DNA of 18,453 nucleotides from Firmicutes bacterium CAG:631 (GCA_000433015.1 HF998023.1:122670-141122); one strand, 5' to 3'; counted from the stretch's first letter, positions 1-8,653 are shown. The notes: generated by a model not told the origin, from the sequence alone. Program-made: numbers and translations.

Positions 1-22
1 CATTATTTATTATTAAAATTAT

Positions 23-1324
23 TTAACATCTCATAAACATAACCATATAAAGTGGTAAATATTTTATTTTTTGATGGCTCCAATTGAGATTTTTTGTAGA
101 TAAAACAATTCCGTAATCTAATTTTTCTTTTTCAACCAAATTTTTTAAACTGATTGCTTTTGTATTTTTGCTTGATTTTACCTCAATAGGCACAATTTTA
201 TGATCCATATAAGTAACAAAATCAATTTCTAAGTAATCTGCTTTTTGATAATAATATAAATCTAAATCATTATTGATTAAACATTGAGCAATTACATTTT
301 CAAAAATTCCACCTTTAAAAACCCCTAAATTACCATTGATAATTTCATAACTAACATTTTCTTTATAAAATGCTAAAAGAATGCCTGTATCATTTAAATA
401 AAATTTAAAAGCATTCGGATCACGATAGGCTTTAAGAGGAATATCAAAGGTTTTTAAACGATGGACCTTGATTCCTAAACCCGCATCAATAATCCAACCT
501 AGTGAATTGGCATAAGTTCTAGATGTCCCTTTATTTTTTAAAATTTTATATTGAAATTTTTTGTTTTCTTTAGCTAATTGATCAGGTATAGATTCAAAAC
601 ATTCTCTTGCTTTTTCGCGCATGGTTTTAGAAGCATATTTAGCAATATCATTTTTATAATCAGCAATAATTCTTTTTTGAACTTCAAGAACTTCATAAAG
701 ATTAGATGTTTCAATATACGTTAAAACAGCTTCAGGCATCCCGCCAACAGCCGTATAATGCAAAAACAATTTCATTAATGTATCATGTAGACTTTCAGGA
801 AGAGATTTTTTTTCATCATAGAATTGCTTAAAAATTTCAATTTGTTCAGTTGAATAACCACTTGCCCATAAAAATTCTTTAAAGTTCATAGGTCTCATAT
901 AAAGAGTTTCTACATAACCAACCGGATAAGAGGATACTTCATGCATAATAATGCCTAACATAGATCCAGATACAATGACATCAAATCGTCCATCTAAAGC
1001 GAAAGATTTCAAAGCTGTTAATACTTGAGGACTATTTTGTGCTTCATCAAAAAACAATAATGTCTTTTTTTCTTGAATAGGGACATCGGTTTTATAGGCC
1101 GACAATTGTAACAATAAAGTTTTCATATCTAAATTTTGTGAAAACAATTTTGCTGCATCTTTATCAAATTCAAAATTAATCGAATAAAGATATTCATAAT
1201 TTTCTTTAGCAAATTGTTCGACAAGATAAGTTTTACCAACTTGTCTGGCTCCAAATAAAATAAGTGGTTTTCTTTTTTTGTTTTTTTTCCATTGCACTAA
1301 TAATTCATACATTTCTCTTTTCAT
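23..1324 (-). CDS. AAA ATPase with C-terminal DUF4143 domain
   Basis: Seen: counting from the chosen start, a Walker A motif GARQVGKT lies near residues 25-32, a Walker B LLFFDEAQ near 89-96, and a sensor-like IVSGS shortly after. The C-terminal third contains EIDFV followed by PIEVKSS, the D...ExK pattern of the DUF4143/PD-(D/E)XK-like fold. Family knowledge: AAA_14/DUF4143 proteins of about 400-450 residues are very common in bacteria, often in many copies; their cellular role is poorly defined and the nuclease-like domain is often of doubtful activity. The ATG at 1324 is preferred because GGTGG lies 5 bases upstream; an in-frame ATG at 1336 has no spaced ribosome site. The gene is complete at 433 residues. 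It is separated from its neighbour by a 250-base A+T-rich gap with repeats, so it is probably its own transcription unit. Identification of the family is secure; function is not. Confidence 0.9.
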   Translation of the reverse strand: MKREMYELLVQWKKNKKRKPLILFGARQVGKTYLVEQFAKENYEYLYSINFEFDKDAAKLFSQNLDMKTLLLQLSAYKTDVPIQEKKTLLFFDEAQNSPQVLTALKSFALDGRFDVIVSGSMLGIIMHEVSSYPVGYVETLYMRPMNFKEFLWASGYSTEQIEIFKQFYDEKKSLPESLHDTLMKLFLHYTAVGGMPEAVLTYIETSNLYEVLEVQKRIIADYKNDIAKYASKTMREKARECFESIPDQLAKENKKFQYKILKNKGTSRTYANSLGWIIDAGLGIKVHRLKTFDIPLKAYRDPNAFKFYLNDTGILLAFYKENVSYEIINGNLGVFKGGIFENVIAQCLINNDLDLYYYQKADYLEIDFVTYMDHKIVPIEVKSSKNTKAISLKNLVEKEKLDYGIVLSTKNLNWSHQKIKYLPLYMVMFMRC

Positions 1325-1364
1325 CAATGCCACCATCTTTCAATATTATTTTATATTAATTATT

Positions 1365-1449
1365 AAAAATATGCAATTATAACATTAAAATACTATTGAA
1401 AATATGCATTTTTAATATTTTTATACTATGAAAAATATGCAATTTTTAA
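1365..1449. repeat. Three ATGCA-centred repeats at 33-base intervals
   Basis: The sequence AAAATATGCA with flanking A and T runs occurs three times, with the ATGCA core at 1371, 1404 and 1437, so the period is exactly 33 bases. The second and third copies also share ATACTAT on the left and TTTTTAAT on the right. They sit 40-110 bases upstream of the AAA ATPase start. On the minus strand a possible -10 TATAAT lies between the first and second copies (about 1377-1382). The spacing of about three helical turns would suit a protein binding one face of the DNA. Operator function is inference. Confidence 0.5.
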
Positions 1450-1574
1450 TAAGTTATAAATATTTGAGTTTAAATTTTAAATAAAATTCATCTTGATTGT
1501 AAAAATTGATATTGAGATTGAAAGTTTTTTTAAAAAAAATTATATAAATTATCCATGTTGTTCTTTTATCACTT

Positions 1575-2672
1575 TTAACAAATTTCTTTTTTCAATTCTT
1601 TTTGACTTTTTAACAATTTTATAGCAAATACACCACTTAAAATCATGCAAACACCACCAACACCTATCATAACATAACTTGTTATGATACCAGCTTTATA
1701 ATTGAAATATTCTGCTTTTTCAGCAACATTCATATCTAAATAAACGATGTTATTGATTTCAATTTGAGATAAATGATATCTTTTGTATTCATCGATATAA
1801 GCTACATACAAATCAATGGATTCACCACTTTTTAAAACATCAAAAACCTTTTCATCTAATTCATCAAAAACAATGTTATTGACATAATATTCAACATCAT
1901 CGTCTTGTAAATAAATCGTTAAATGATCTTCATCGACTTCAACTTTTTCAATCATACCCGATACTTTATAATTTTCATATTTTGAAAATTCACATTGACT
2001 ATGAACTAAAATCCCCAATAATATAAGTAAGATACCAAATAAAAGAAAACACCAAAAAGAAATTTTAAATTTAGATTTTTTCTTATATTGCTGAAAGCAA
2101 AGATTTTCTTTCATTTCATTAGTGGGATATGGTTTAGGTAATAAGGGATAGCCTTTGTTATGTAATAATTCCTTTAATTTTTCTGCTCCAACATGATAGT
2201 AATCCACAGCAAATAATGGAATTCCATTTTGATCATAGCCAGAAACTTCACCCGTTCCAAAAGGATGGCTATTGATATAAGCAATATCATCATAATGGAT
2301 TAATGTTGGTTTTTTAAACATTTTATGAACTAAAATTCCTTCATTTTTAACGACAATATAATTAAATTTACATAAAGCAAAGCCCAACATTCCTATAAGG
2401 AAAAATAAAATACAAACTATTTCTATAATCCAAAATAATTGATTTTTATCTGGGCCATGATATAAAAATAAAATCAAAAGTGCACTAATCATACCTAATA
2501 AAAAAATAATCATCCAAATCAAAAAGAATAAAACAATGCCTTTACTCATTTTAACGATAAATTCAGAACCATAAATTATTTTCTTTTCTTCTTTTTCTTT
2601 TAGATAATAGAAAAATCCAAAAACCAAAGGTAAGATGATAATCGTAGCGATTCCTATAATGATATTTTCCAT
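1575..2672 (-). CDS. Multipass membrane protein with PH-like cytoplasmic region
   Basis: Not recognised as a named gene. Seen: 365 residues with five hydrophobic segments, near residues 4-24, 45-71, 79-100, 202-225 and 328-355. Between segments 3 and 4 is a soluble stretch (about 105-180) with alternating beta-like sequence (YIVVKNEGILV, LIHYDDIAYI) that resembles bacterial PH-like domains of small membrane proteins. Between segments 4 and 5 is an acidic beta-rich region (about 232-315) that may form a small OB-like extracellular domain. The start is supported by AAGGGAG seven bases upstream of ATG and by a strong promoter. It ends with closely spaced in-frame stops (TAA, one codon, TGA, TAA). 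It probably stands alone rather than belonging to the defence genes upstream. Topology is moderately sure; function is unknown. Confidence 0.8.
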   Translation of the reverse strand: MENIIIGIATIIILPLVFGFFYYLKEKEEKKIIYGSEFIVKMSKGIVLFFLIWMIIFLLGMISALLILFLYHGPDKNQLFWIIEIVCILFFLIGMLGFALCKFNYIVVKNEGILVHKMFKKPTLIHYDDIAYINSHPFGTGEVSGYDQNGIPLFAVDYYHVGAEKLKELLHNKGYPLLPKPYPTNEMKENLCFQQYKKKSKFKISFWCFLLFGILLILLGILVHSQCEFSKYENYKVSGMIEKVEVDEDHLTIYLQDDDVEYYVNNIVFDELDEKVFDVLKSGESIDLYVAYIDEYKRYHLSQIEINNIVYLDMNVAEKAEYFNYKAGIITSYVMIGVGGVCMILSGVFAIKLLKSQKELKKEIC

Positions 2673-2696
2673 GATTTTTCTCCCTTAATTATATAT

Positions 2697-2724
2697 ATTA
2701 TAGCATGAATAGATTATTTTCCAA
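2697..2724 (-). promoter_or_regulatory. Extended -10 promoter of the membrane protein gene
   Basis: On the minus strand, -35 TTGGAA (2719-2724) is separated by 16 bases from -10 TATAAT (2697-2702), which is preceded by TGC, an extended -10. The ATG at 2672 follows 24 bases after the -10 box. This is the best sigma-A-type promoter in the window. Confidence 0.7.
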
Positions 2725-2743
2725 GATTTTCTATAAAACATAA

Positions 2744-2770
2744 AAAGGTGAGTGTTTACTTATCACCTTT
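2744..2770 (-). terminator. Intrinsic terminator after the ImmA-like gene
   Basis: AAAGGTGA and TCACCTTT form an 8-base-pair stem with an 11-base loop. Read on the minus strand the stem runs into TTTTT followed by a T-rich stretch. It lies downstream of the metallopeptidase gene and just upstream of the membrane protein promoter, so it marks the boundary between two transcription units. Confidence 0.65.
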
Positions 2771-3054
2771 ACTATGTTTCATTTAAAGAAATTTCACATA
2801 AAATATACAAGAAAGTATACAAGATAATATATAAGATAATTGATTACAATTGAATTAATGCAAAAAATAAATTTAAAAATTCGTTTTGACTTTAGCTTTA
2901 GAAAAAACTATTTACACCAGCTTTAGATGCTATATTAATCAGCTTGATCGAACCTCCCAAACCAAATAGCAAAAATCAAAAATATTTTAAGATTTGATAA
3001 AGAAGTTTTATGAATATCATTAATAAATAAGCCTCATTTGAAGAATGCTGACAT
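2771..3054. other. A+T-rich gap with no intact gene
   Basis: Apart from the 12-base tandem repeats, nothing definite is seen. On the plus strand one frame (about 2945-3090) reads with a single stop as ...NQIAKIKNILRFDKEVL, stop, ISLINKPHLKNADIYES... and runs on into the end of the minus-strand metallopeptidase gene. This could be an eroded coding sequence, but no family is recognised and there is no start site. Confidence 0.35.
2804..2839. repeat. Three tandem 12-base repeats (TATACAAGA units)
   Basis: TATACAAGA at 2804, TATACAAGA at 2816 and TATATAAGA at 2828 repeat with a perfect 12-base period. This is a short tandem repeat in the gap after the metallopeptidase gene. It may simply be replication slippage in A+T-rich DNA. 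Confidence 0.55.
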
Positions 3055-4815
3055 CTATGAGAGTAGTATTAGACTGTTTTTAAGCATTTTAGGTTGAAAA
3101 TTGAGATTTGCCATTACTTTTCTTATATTTGGTTGTGTTTTCTCATCGTAATATGTGTTTAATGTATTTTTATCTATTCCAGTTGCATAACATAGCCAAT
3201 TTTGCGATTCTTGCTTTTCTTCTAATAAAACATCAATACACTCACCAATAGTTAAGCATGCTCCTAATTTTTGTTTAAAATATTTTGATGCTTCATCATA
3301 TTTTTCTTTTAATTCATGATTATTTGCTAAATTTGGTTCTTTAAGTAACTTTGTTTTAAATTGCAAATTAACAAAATATTTTTCTCTACATAAATAGCAG
3401 AAAGAAATAAACGAACTTTTAGTGTCTTTAAATATTGATTCATCGCTTTGAACTTTAAATTTGATTGAACATTCATCAAGATGAAATCTAGCTTCGTCTT
3501 TTAATATGAAATCTCCATTATCTGCTTTAGTTAGATATTTATCGTCATTTAAAATTAGATGGTTTTCAACAAAACGATAACGACCACTTGAAAGGGCCAT
3601 AAGCAATAACGCATCATCACTTAAATCATCAATCAAATCTTTAGTACTAATGGTATATGTTTCATTATCTGATAAAGAATCTTTTTTGTAGCCATATGCA
3701 GGAACATAATGGTCATCAACATAATCAAGACAACCTGCCACTTCATTTTTACCTATTTCAAGTAATCTTTTTTTAACTGAATAAACACTTACCTGCAGTT
3801 TTTCAGCAATATCAAAAATGACTTGAGGCATGTAAACCTTAAATTCACCATTTTCTCTTGTTTCTAAGGCTAAAAAATCATTAAACAAACTAAATAGTTT
3901 ATTTGTAGTCATTAAGACATGTGGAGCAATAGCATTAGCTTCAATTTCCATCCATTTACTTTTGTCATCACAACTTAGATTTAACATCACTCCGCTTGTA
4001 GCGCATGATATATATTGCAGTTTTTTGTTATAAATCTTTGCAAAACTAAAGGCTTTTTTATGAAGATAGAAATGTAAACATTCATGCACTATTGTTATTG
4101 GCAAAGAACCAAAAGAAAATAAAGCATGAGCAGTTTTATCAATAACAATAGTATTAGCTTCAACCTTTTCTTTTATGACTTTATCATTAGCTTCATCATA
4201 AAATTTAGCAACTGTATCTTCAAAAAATGATTCGCCAAAAACTGAAGCCTCTTTATTAATTCTTCTATAAATAAGTTTTAAACCCATGTTGTTAACAAGC
4301 TTATCAGTATCTAAAGGTGTATCTTGATTTAAAGCTTCAGGATAATATTTAGAAAGAAAGGCCTCTGCTACTGCATCATATTGGTCACTTGAAATAATAG
4401 GAACTAGATCACCATCAAGAGGCTTCTTTGATTTATGTTTTGAGTGTTCTTCAATATTGTTAACTATTTTAAAATTAACAAGGTTTTCTTTGCCGACTGT
4501 CCCTTTGCAAGGCACAATCAACCATGTTGTTCTGATAGAATCAGTATCCCAATCTTTGCACCTACTATCATAATAAGAAAAGGCAACTTCAGGGACTACG
4601 ACAACATCAAAAGCAATATCGTCATTTGGTAAGTCTTCAATATAGATCTTTATAAAATCAAGATTGGCAATTTCAATATTCTCAGCTCTTGTTATATCTT
4701 TTGGTTCAAGAATAAGAAAGGCTTTATGTATATTGATATACTCGTCGCATTTTGCCACTATTTCATCATAGAATTTGTCTTTTATGTAATCTAAAAACTT
4801 GCTATAGCCCTTCAT
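3055..4815 (-). CDS. ImmA/IrrE-type metallopeptidase with C-terminal HTH-like domain
   Basis: Seen: 586 residues. The zinc motif HECLH is at 244-248 in the context PITIVHECLHFYLH, and a downstream IEANAIAPHVLM (near 291-302) supplies the expected third ligand glutamate; this pairing is typical of ImmA/IrrE (DUF955) peptidases. Residues 1-160 form an N-terminal region I do not recognise. About 335-355 (IAEKLQVSVYSVKKRL) looks like the helical part that follows the peptidase core. The last 70 residues (IDVLLEEKQESQNWLCYATG...) resemble an XRE-type helix-turn-helix. Family knowledge: ImmA-type enzymes cleave XRE repressors to induce mobile elements, and IrrE cleaves DdrO. At 586 residues it is far longer than the simple ~150-300 residue enzymes. 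It lies 82 bases after the SIR2 gene with its own weak promoter. AAAGGA sits about 12 bases before the ATG. Inference: sensor or regulator of the SIR2 effector. Confidence 0.85.
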   Translation of the reverse strand: MKGYSKFLDYIKDKFYDEIVAKCDEYINIHKAFLILEPKDITRAENIEIANLDFIKIYIEDLPNDDIAFDVVVVPEVAFSYYDSRCKDWDTDSIRTTWLIVPCKGTVGKENLVNFKIVNNIEEHSKHKSKKPLDGDLVPIISSDQYDAVAEAFLSKYYPEALNQDTPLDTDKLVNNMGLKLIYRRINKEASVFGESFFEDTVAKFYDEANDKVIKEKVEANTIVIDKTAHALFSFGSLPITIVHECLHFYLHKKAFSFAKIYNKKLQYISCATSGVMLNLSCDDKSKWMEIEANAIAPHVLMTTNKLFSLFNDFLALETRENGEFKVYMPQVIFDIAEKLQVSVYSVKKRLLEIGKNEVAGCLDYVDDHYVPAYGYKKDSLSDNETYTISTKDLIDDLSDDALLLMALSSGRYRFVENHLILNDDKYLTKADNGDFILKDEARFHLDECSIKFKVQSDESIFKDTKSSFISFCYLCREKYFVNLQFKTKLLKEPNLANNHELKEKYDEASKYFKQKLGACLTIGECIDVLLEEKQESQNWLCYATGIDKNTLNTYYDEKTQPNIRKVMANLNFQPKMLKNSLILLS

Positions 4816-4850
4816 TGATAAACACGTCCTTTTTGAAGTTGTATGAAAAT

Positions 4851-4878
4851 ATTATAGTTGATTTTGGCGAAATTAGAA
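4851..4878 (-). promoter_or_regulatory. Possible internal promoter before the metallopeptidase gene
   Basis: On the minus strand a perfect -10 TATAAT (4851-4856) lies 16 bases after a poor -35 TTCTAA (4873-4878), in the gap between the SIR2 gene and the metallopeptidase gene. It would allow the peptidase to be made separately from the SIR2 protein. The -35 match is weak. Confidence 0.4.
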
Positions 4879-4897
4879 TTTTTAAAACAATAAATTG

Positions 4898-7800
4898 CTA
4901 AACTTTAAGAATCGTCAATAATGAAGGATTTATATTTCCTAAAGCATTTAAGACAATTGTTTTTGTATCTTTATCCTGAATCATATTAAAAAGATTTTTG
5001 ATTTTATCCTCGTTGTAAAAGCAGTCTTTCAAATGAACTAAAAATTCCTTTATAAATTCATCAGACACATGATAATTTAGGGATTTCACTTTGATGATAT
5101 TTGAAAGCTTCTCACAATAAAAACTGCTATTTGAATGAGAAAAAGTGAAAAGAATAAAATTTTCATCAACAGAATTAATCTCATCAGCGTTTAAAAATTT
5201 TATTAAATCAATGCCGCAATGAAAGATGTTTTCATTCTTATTTCCCTTGAACATAAACACTTCAAGCATCTTATCGAATTTTTCTTTATTAAATTTTTCT
5301 CTTTTAGTTCTATTTATATAATCTATTAAAAGAGTAAGTGAATTATGGTAAAAGGATGTGTTTGCAATAACATTTATAACATCTATTATTTCATTGGAAT
5401 AAATAAAATTTCTCATTAATAAATAAGCATATTTCCAAGCAATGCTCTTAAAGCCATTAGAATTGAGAAGTTTTTCTAAGATTCCTTGATTAAATAAATC
5501 ATGAACAAAATTAACCTCATATAACAGTGAAAAAGAGAAAGCATGAAAAGATAAATTATATCCATCTATTTCGTTTGAGAATATTTTCTTTAGTCTTCCT
5601 GAAGTCCATTTTTTGTCAAAAAACCAAAGGTATTGGATATGTGCGGACATTGCAGCTTTTGCATCGCTTTTGTCAGCTTCTAAATATTGCTCAAGGCTTA
5701 TTTTGAAATTAGCAAAACTTTCTTTAGAGCAAGTTTGAATTAATATTGATACTTTTAAGAATTCATCGTTTGAGAATAAATTATTACAAGCTAACGTAGA
5801 AATATAATCATCTGTAGGTGTTTCTTCATTAACATCAATCGCATTGACATATTCGAAAATATCTTCTACAAGTTTAGCATCTAAATTCTTTTCATTGGTG
5901 ATATCAAAATATAGGCTATTTAGCAATGTAGTTTTTGAGTTCGGCTGATGTTTCAAACTCTCAATTTCTTTAATAAGTTCGAATTTTGCTTGCAGATTTA
6001 AATTTTGATTTATCAAACGACTTTCAAGCATATCCAAGAATTCATTAGAAACCCCATTGAACTTTGATAAAGTAGATTTATTAAAAAGATTAAACTTACT
6101 ATTTAATGCATCAAAGAAATTAGAAATTTGATATACTGAAAACTTAGTCTCAGTTGAATTATTTGCTTTTAAATGCGAAATGAATTCATCAAGATTCATC
6201 GCTAATATTTTGTTTTTTAACTTTGAATCTTCATCACGTTCCCATGATACGGATATAAAGAAACTTTTACTTCTATCAAGAGGAACCATTTTTTTGTATT
6301 CTATCTTAGCATGATTCATCGTCAAAAAATTATTAAGTTCATTGATTTTAGAAAGTATGTCATTGTTGCTTAAGCAGCTACTTTGTAAAATTTGCAGTAA
6401 ATCTAGTTTGCAAAAAACCGTTATGTACTTATTATCGTATTTTAGATTATTGATGAAGCTAATAATGCTATTTATTTGTTGTGAATTTAATCTTTGAATA
6501 TTATTTTTCAGTGCAGAATATATTTCGGAAAAATAAATTCTATCTGAACTAAATTGTTGAATATCATCAATAAATAATTGTCCGACTTTAAAAAAATGAA
6601 CATTAGCAATATAAATTGACGTCAAACGAGAAAAGGTATCATCCGACTTGGAAAGTGTTTTATACAATTCTATTGCTTCTTCATCCATTAAATATCGAAT
6701 AGAATTTCCAAGCCATTTTTTTAAATAAGTATGAGCATCAACTAAATCATAGTTTTGAGAAAGCGATACAACATATGCGTCATAGGAATAACGTTTTTCT
6801 GAAAAAGCCTCACTTTCAATTGGCATTAAATAATCAATAATGTTTTTTGCAAAGTTAGTGGTATAAAACTTTAAATATGATTTATCAAATTCAATAAAAT
6901 CATATGTAACTTGTCGAGTTTTTTCTAAAGTTTTAATCATTAAATCAAAAAATTTAAAAGGTTTATTATCTTGTAAAGATTTCAAAACTTTGTTATTGAA
7001 TGAGGCAAACAGCATCCAGATAGATGGCTCTGGAGAAAATTTTATAAAAGAATTTAAGAAATTAAGTGTTTTGTTTTCTAAGAGAAAATCAGTATGTGAA
7101 AATAAAAGTTTCAAAAAACTCTTATAAGCGTATTGATTTAAATATAAATCGTTATTCTTTAAATAAGCATTTTCAATATTAGATATAAATTCCAAATAGA
7201 ACTCCTTAGTCTTTGTTCCATAACAATCAATGTTCACTAATAAGCTTAATCCAGGAAAAGGTGTTCCAATACTTTTTCCCTTGTCTTGTCTAGACTTATC
7301 TGGCGCAATGAGATTATTCAGTGAAAATATTTCTTTTTTTAAACCTTTGTCTGAAATTATCTGTTCTGCCCATTCTTTGGACTTACCTGATTTTGATATT
7401 TTTTCTAAGAAGAATACTTTATCCTGTTCAGCTAAAAATTTAATCTCATTTCTTATTTTTCTAATTGAATCTTTATTTGGTCCATCTTCGATGTATTTGT
7501 TTAGTTTATTTATAAAATTATATTGAGAAAGTGATTTTTTTTTGGCTTCGTTTTGAATATATTCCAAGGCATCAACTAATCCATAATAGTTTTTATCATC
7601 TTTACTATAAGAAACTAAGGTTACTCCATATTCACGATAATACTCACTTTCTACTTCAAAAATATCATCTTGATTAGAATAATATCCATTAAGAGCAAAA
7701 GTCTTATTCCTTCGTGAATCACGTGATTCAACATTTACCAAAAAATCAAGCAGCTGCATTTCTCTGAAGCCATAACCAATAAAAAGAATTGTGTATTTGG

Positions 7801-8410
7801 AATCAAAAGAAAATAAAGATTTAATAGCTTCTCTAAAAATGTTACTTGCATATCGCTCTAAATAGTCTGCTGTAGTAAAAACTAAATCACTTGGTTTCTT
7901 AATTGAACCGTGAATATGTATTACTTTGTGTTCAAAATCACTTTTGTAATTCCCAATTTTATTTTTTTCAACAATGACATTTTCTTTATTAAGATCTTTA
8001 TCTAATATGTCATCAGCGTTGGTAGTAAAAATTATTTTAGATAATCCAAAAAGTAACTTCTGTATTTCCGTTCCTTGCTTATTTTTTCTCGCATCTACAT
8101 GAAGTTTTTTATAAAAAAAGCTATTAAATACATCATCTGATTTATAAGTTTTTCTAAGAATGTTCTTACCTATACTTATAAGTGCTCGTTCATCATCTAT
8201 ATAGTTTGATATTTCATTTAATTGTTTGTATGAAAAATTACAATTTGAGTCACTTGCACAATATTTTAAAAGTGAATCAGCAAGTTCTTTCCAAAGAGGA
8301 AGGCCACAAAGCTTAGAAAGACCAGAGCCAACAAATAAAACTAGTTGTCCTTTATTAATAGCTTCTATAACTTGATTCAAAAACTCTTTTTGATCTTTAT
8401 AGTTAAGCAT
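4898..8410 (-). CDS. SIR2-domain defence protein with long helical C-terminus
   Basis: Seen: counting from the ATG at 8410 (1170 residues), the N-terminal 280 residues carry SIR2 motifs: LVLFVGSGLS (GSGLS near 28-32), IIFTTNADD (near 128-134), IHIHGSI with histidine near 167, and LFIGYGF (GYGF near 212-215). This matches the SIR2-like group found in phage defence proteins. The remaining roughly 870 residues are helix-rich and Leu/Asn/Lys-rich without Walker or nuclease motifs, compatible with HEAT-like repeats as in DSR-type proteins. Family knowledge: defence-associated sirtuins of about 1000 residues cleave NAD+ when they sense phage proteins and cause abortive infection. The gene follows the short XRE gene by 42 bases. 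AGGAGG lies 13 bases before this ATG and 4 bases before an alternative in-frame TTG at 8419; either start is possible. NADase activity here is inference. Confidence 0.85.
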   Translation of the reverse strand: MLNYKDQKEFLNQVIEAINKGQLVLFVGSGLSKLCGLPLWKELADSLLKYCASDSNCNFSYKQLNEISNYIDDERALISIGKNILRKTYKSDDVFNSFFYKKLHVDARKNKQGTEIQKLLFGLSKIIFTTNADDILDKDLNKENVIVEKNKIGNYKSDFEHKVIHIHGSIKKPSDLVFTTADYLERYASNIFREAIKSLFSFDSKYTILFIGYGFREMQLLDFLVNVESRDSRRNKTFALNGYYSNQDDIFEVESEYYREYGVTLVSYSKDDKNYYGLVDALEYIQNEAKKKSLSQYNFINKLNKYIEDGPNKDSIRKIRNEIKFLAEQDKVFFLEKISKSGKSKEWAEQIISDKGLKKEIFSLNNLIAPDKSRQDKGKSIGTPFPGLSLLVNIDCYGTKTKEFYLEFISNIENAYLKNNDLYLNQYAYKSFLKLLFSHTDFLLENKTLNFLNSFIKFSPEPSIWMLFASFNNKVLKSLQDNKPFKFFDLMIKTLEKTRQVTYDFIEFDKSYLKFYTTNFAKNIIDYLMPIESEAFSEKRYSYDAYVVSLSQNYDLVDAHTYLKKWLGNSIRYLMDEEAIELYKTLSKSDDTFSRLTSIYIANVHFFKVGQLFIDDIQQFSSDRIYFSEIYSALKNNIQRLNSQQINSIISFINNLKYDNKYITVFCKLDLLQILQSSCLSNNDILSKINELNNFLTMNHAKIEYKKMVPLDRSKSFFISVSWERDEDSKLKNKILAMNLDEFISHLKANNSTETKFSVYQISNFFDALNSKFNLFNKSTLSKFNGVSNEFLDMLESRLINQNLNLQAKFELIKEIESLKHQPNSKTTLLNSLYFDITNEKNLDAKLVEDIFEYVNAIDVNEETPTDDYISTLACNNLFSNDEFLKVSILIQTCSKESFANFKISLEQYLEADKSDAKAAMSAHIQYLWFFDKKWTSGRLKKIFSNEIDGYNLSFHAFSFSLLYEVNFVHDLFNQGILEKLLNSNGFKSIAWKYAYLLMRNFIYSNEIIDVINVIANTSFYHNSLTLLIDYINRTKREKFNKEKFDKMLEVFMFKGNKNENIFHCGIDLIKFLNADEINSVDENFILFTFSHSNSSFYCEKLSNIIKVKSLNYHVSDEFIKEFLVHLKDCFYNEDKIKNLFNMIQDKDTKTIVLNALGNINPSLLTILKV

Positions 8411-8452
8411 TGCAAACAAATTTCCTCCTTTCTTAAATAATACTAATGAAAA

Positions 8453-8599
8453 CTAATTAACAAAATTATTTTGGCTCAAACCTACCTGTTCCCATCTACA
8501 TACAGAAACGTAACTAACATTTAATATTTTAGCTAATTCCTCTTGTGTTAAGCATTTTCTTTCACGGTATTCTCTAATCTTTTTAGCATAATCAAACAT
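8453..8599 (-). CDS. Short XRE-family HTH regulator, probably truncated
   Basis: Seen: a 48-residue reading frame starting MFDYAKKIREYRERKCL, then TQEELAKILNVSYVSVCRWE, a textbook Cro/CI-type helix-turn-helix, with a strong GAGGTGA ribosome site just upstream. After RWE the sequence reads QVGLSQNNFVN and stops. Shifting by one base at that point gives GRFEPK, which matches the conserved NGRFEP that follows RWE in this family, and then a stop. So the final 15-20 residues normally present appear to have been lost through a one-base frameshift and decay. The gene is the first of the probable HTH-SIR2-metallopeptidase operon and is the natural candidate for its repressor and for the substrate of the ImmA-like peptidase. 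Whether the shortened protein still binds DNA is uncertain. Confidence 0.7.
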   Translation of the reverse strand: MFDYAKKIREYRERKCLTQEELAKILNVSYVSVCRWEQVGLSQNNFVN

Positions 8600-8624
8600 A
8601 TGGTCACCTCAAATGGTTATCAGT

Positions 8625-8653
8625 ATTTTAACACAAATGAGGTAAGAAATCGA
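8625..8653 (-). promoter_or_regulatory. Probable promoter of the HTH-SIR2 operon
   Basis: On the minus strand an extended -10, TGT-TAAAAT (-10 hexamer 8625-8630), lies 17 bases after TCGATT (8648-8653), a three-of-six match to the -35 consensus. It is 25 bases before the HTH start codon, a suitable distance. Confidence 0.45.

Noticed and set aside
4444..4632. Plus-strand open frame of about 62 codons inside the metallopeptidase gene
   Set aside because: It lies wholly antisense to a well supported gene and has no ribosome site or recognisable sequence.
7360..7440. ISKSGKSKE in the SIR2 protein as a Walker A motif
   Set aside because: It lacks the full GxxxxGK[ST] pattern, has no Walker B partner and sits in a helical, charged region, so a STAND-type ATPase domain is not supported.
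7230..7526. Plus-strand open frame of 98 codons inside the SIR2 gene
   Set aside because: Antisense shadow of the SIR2 coding sequence with no start signal or family resemblance.
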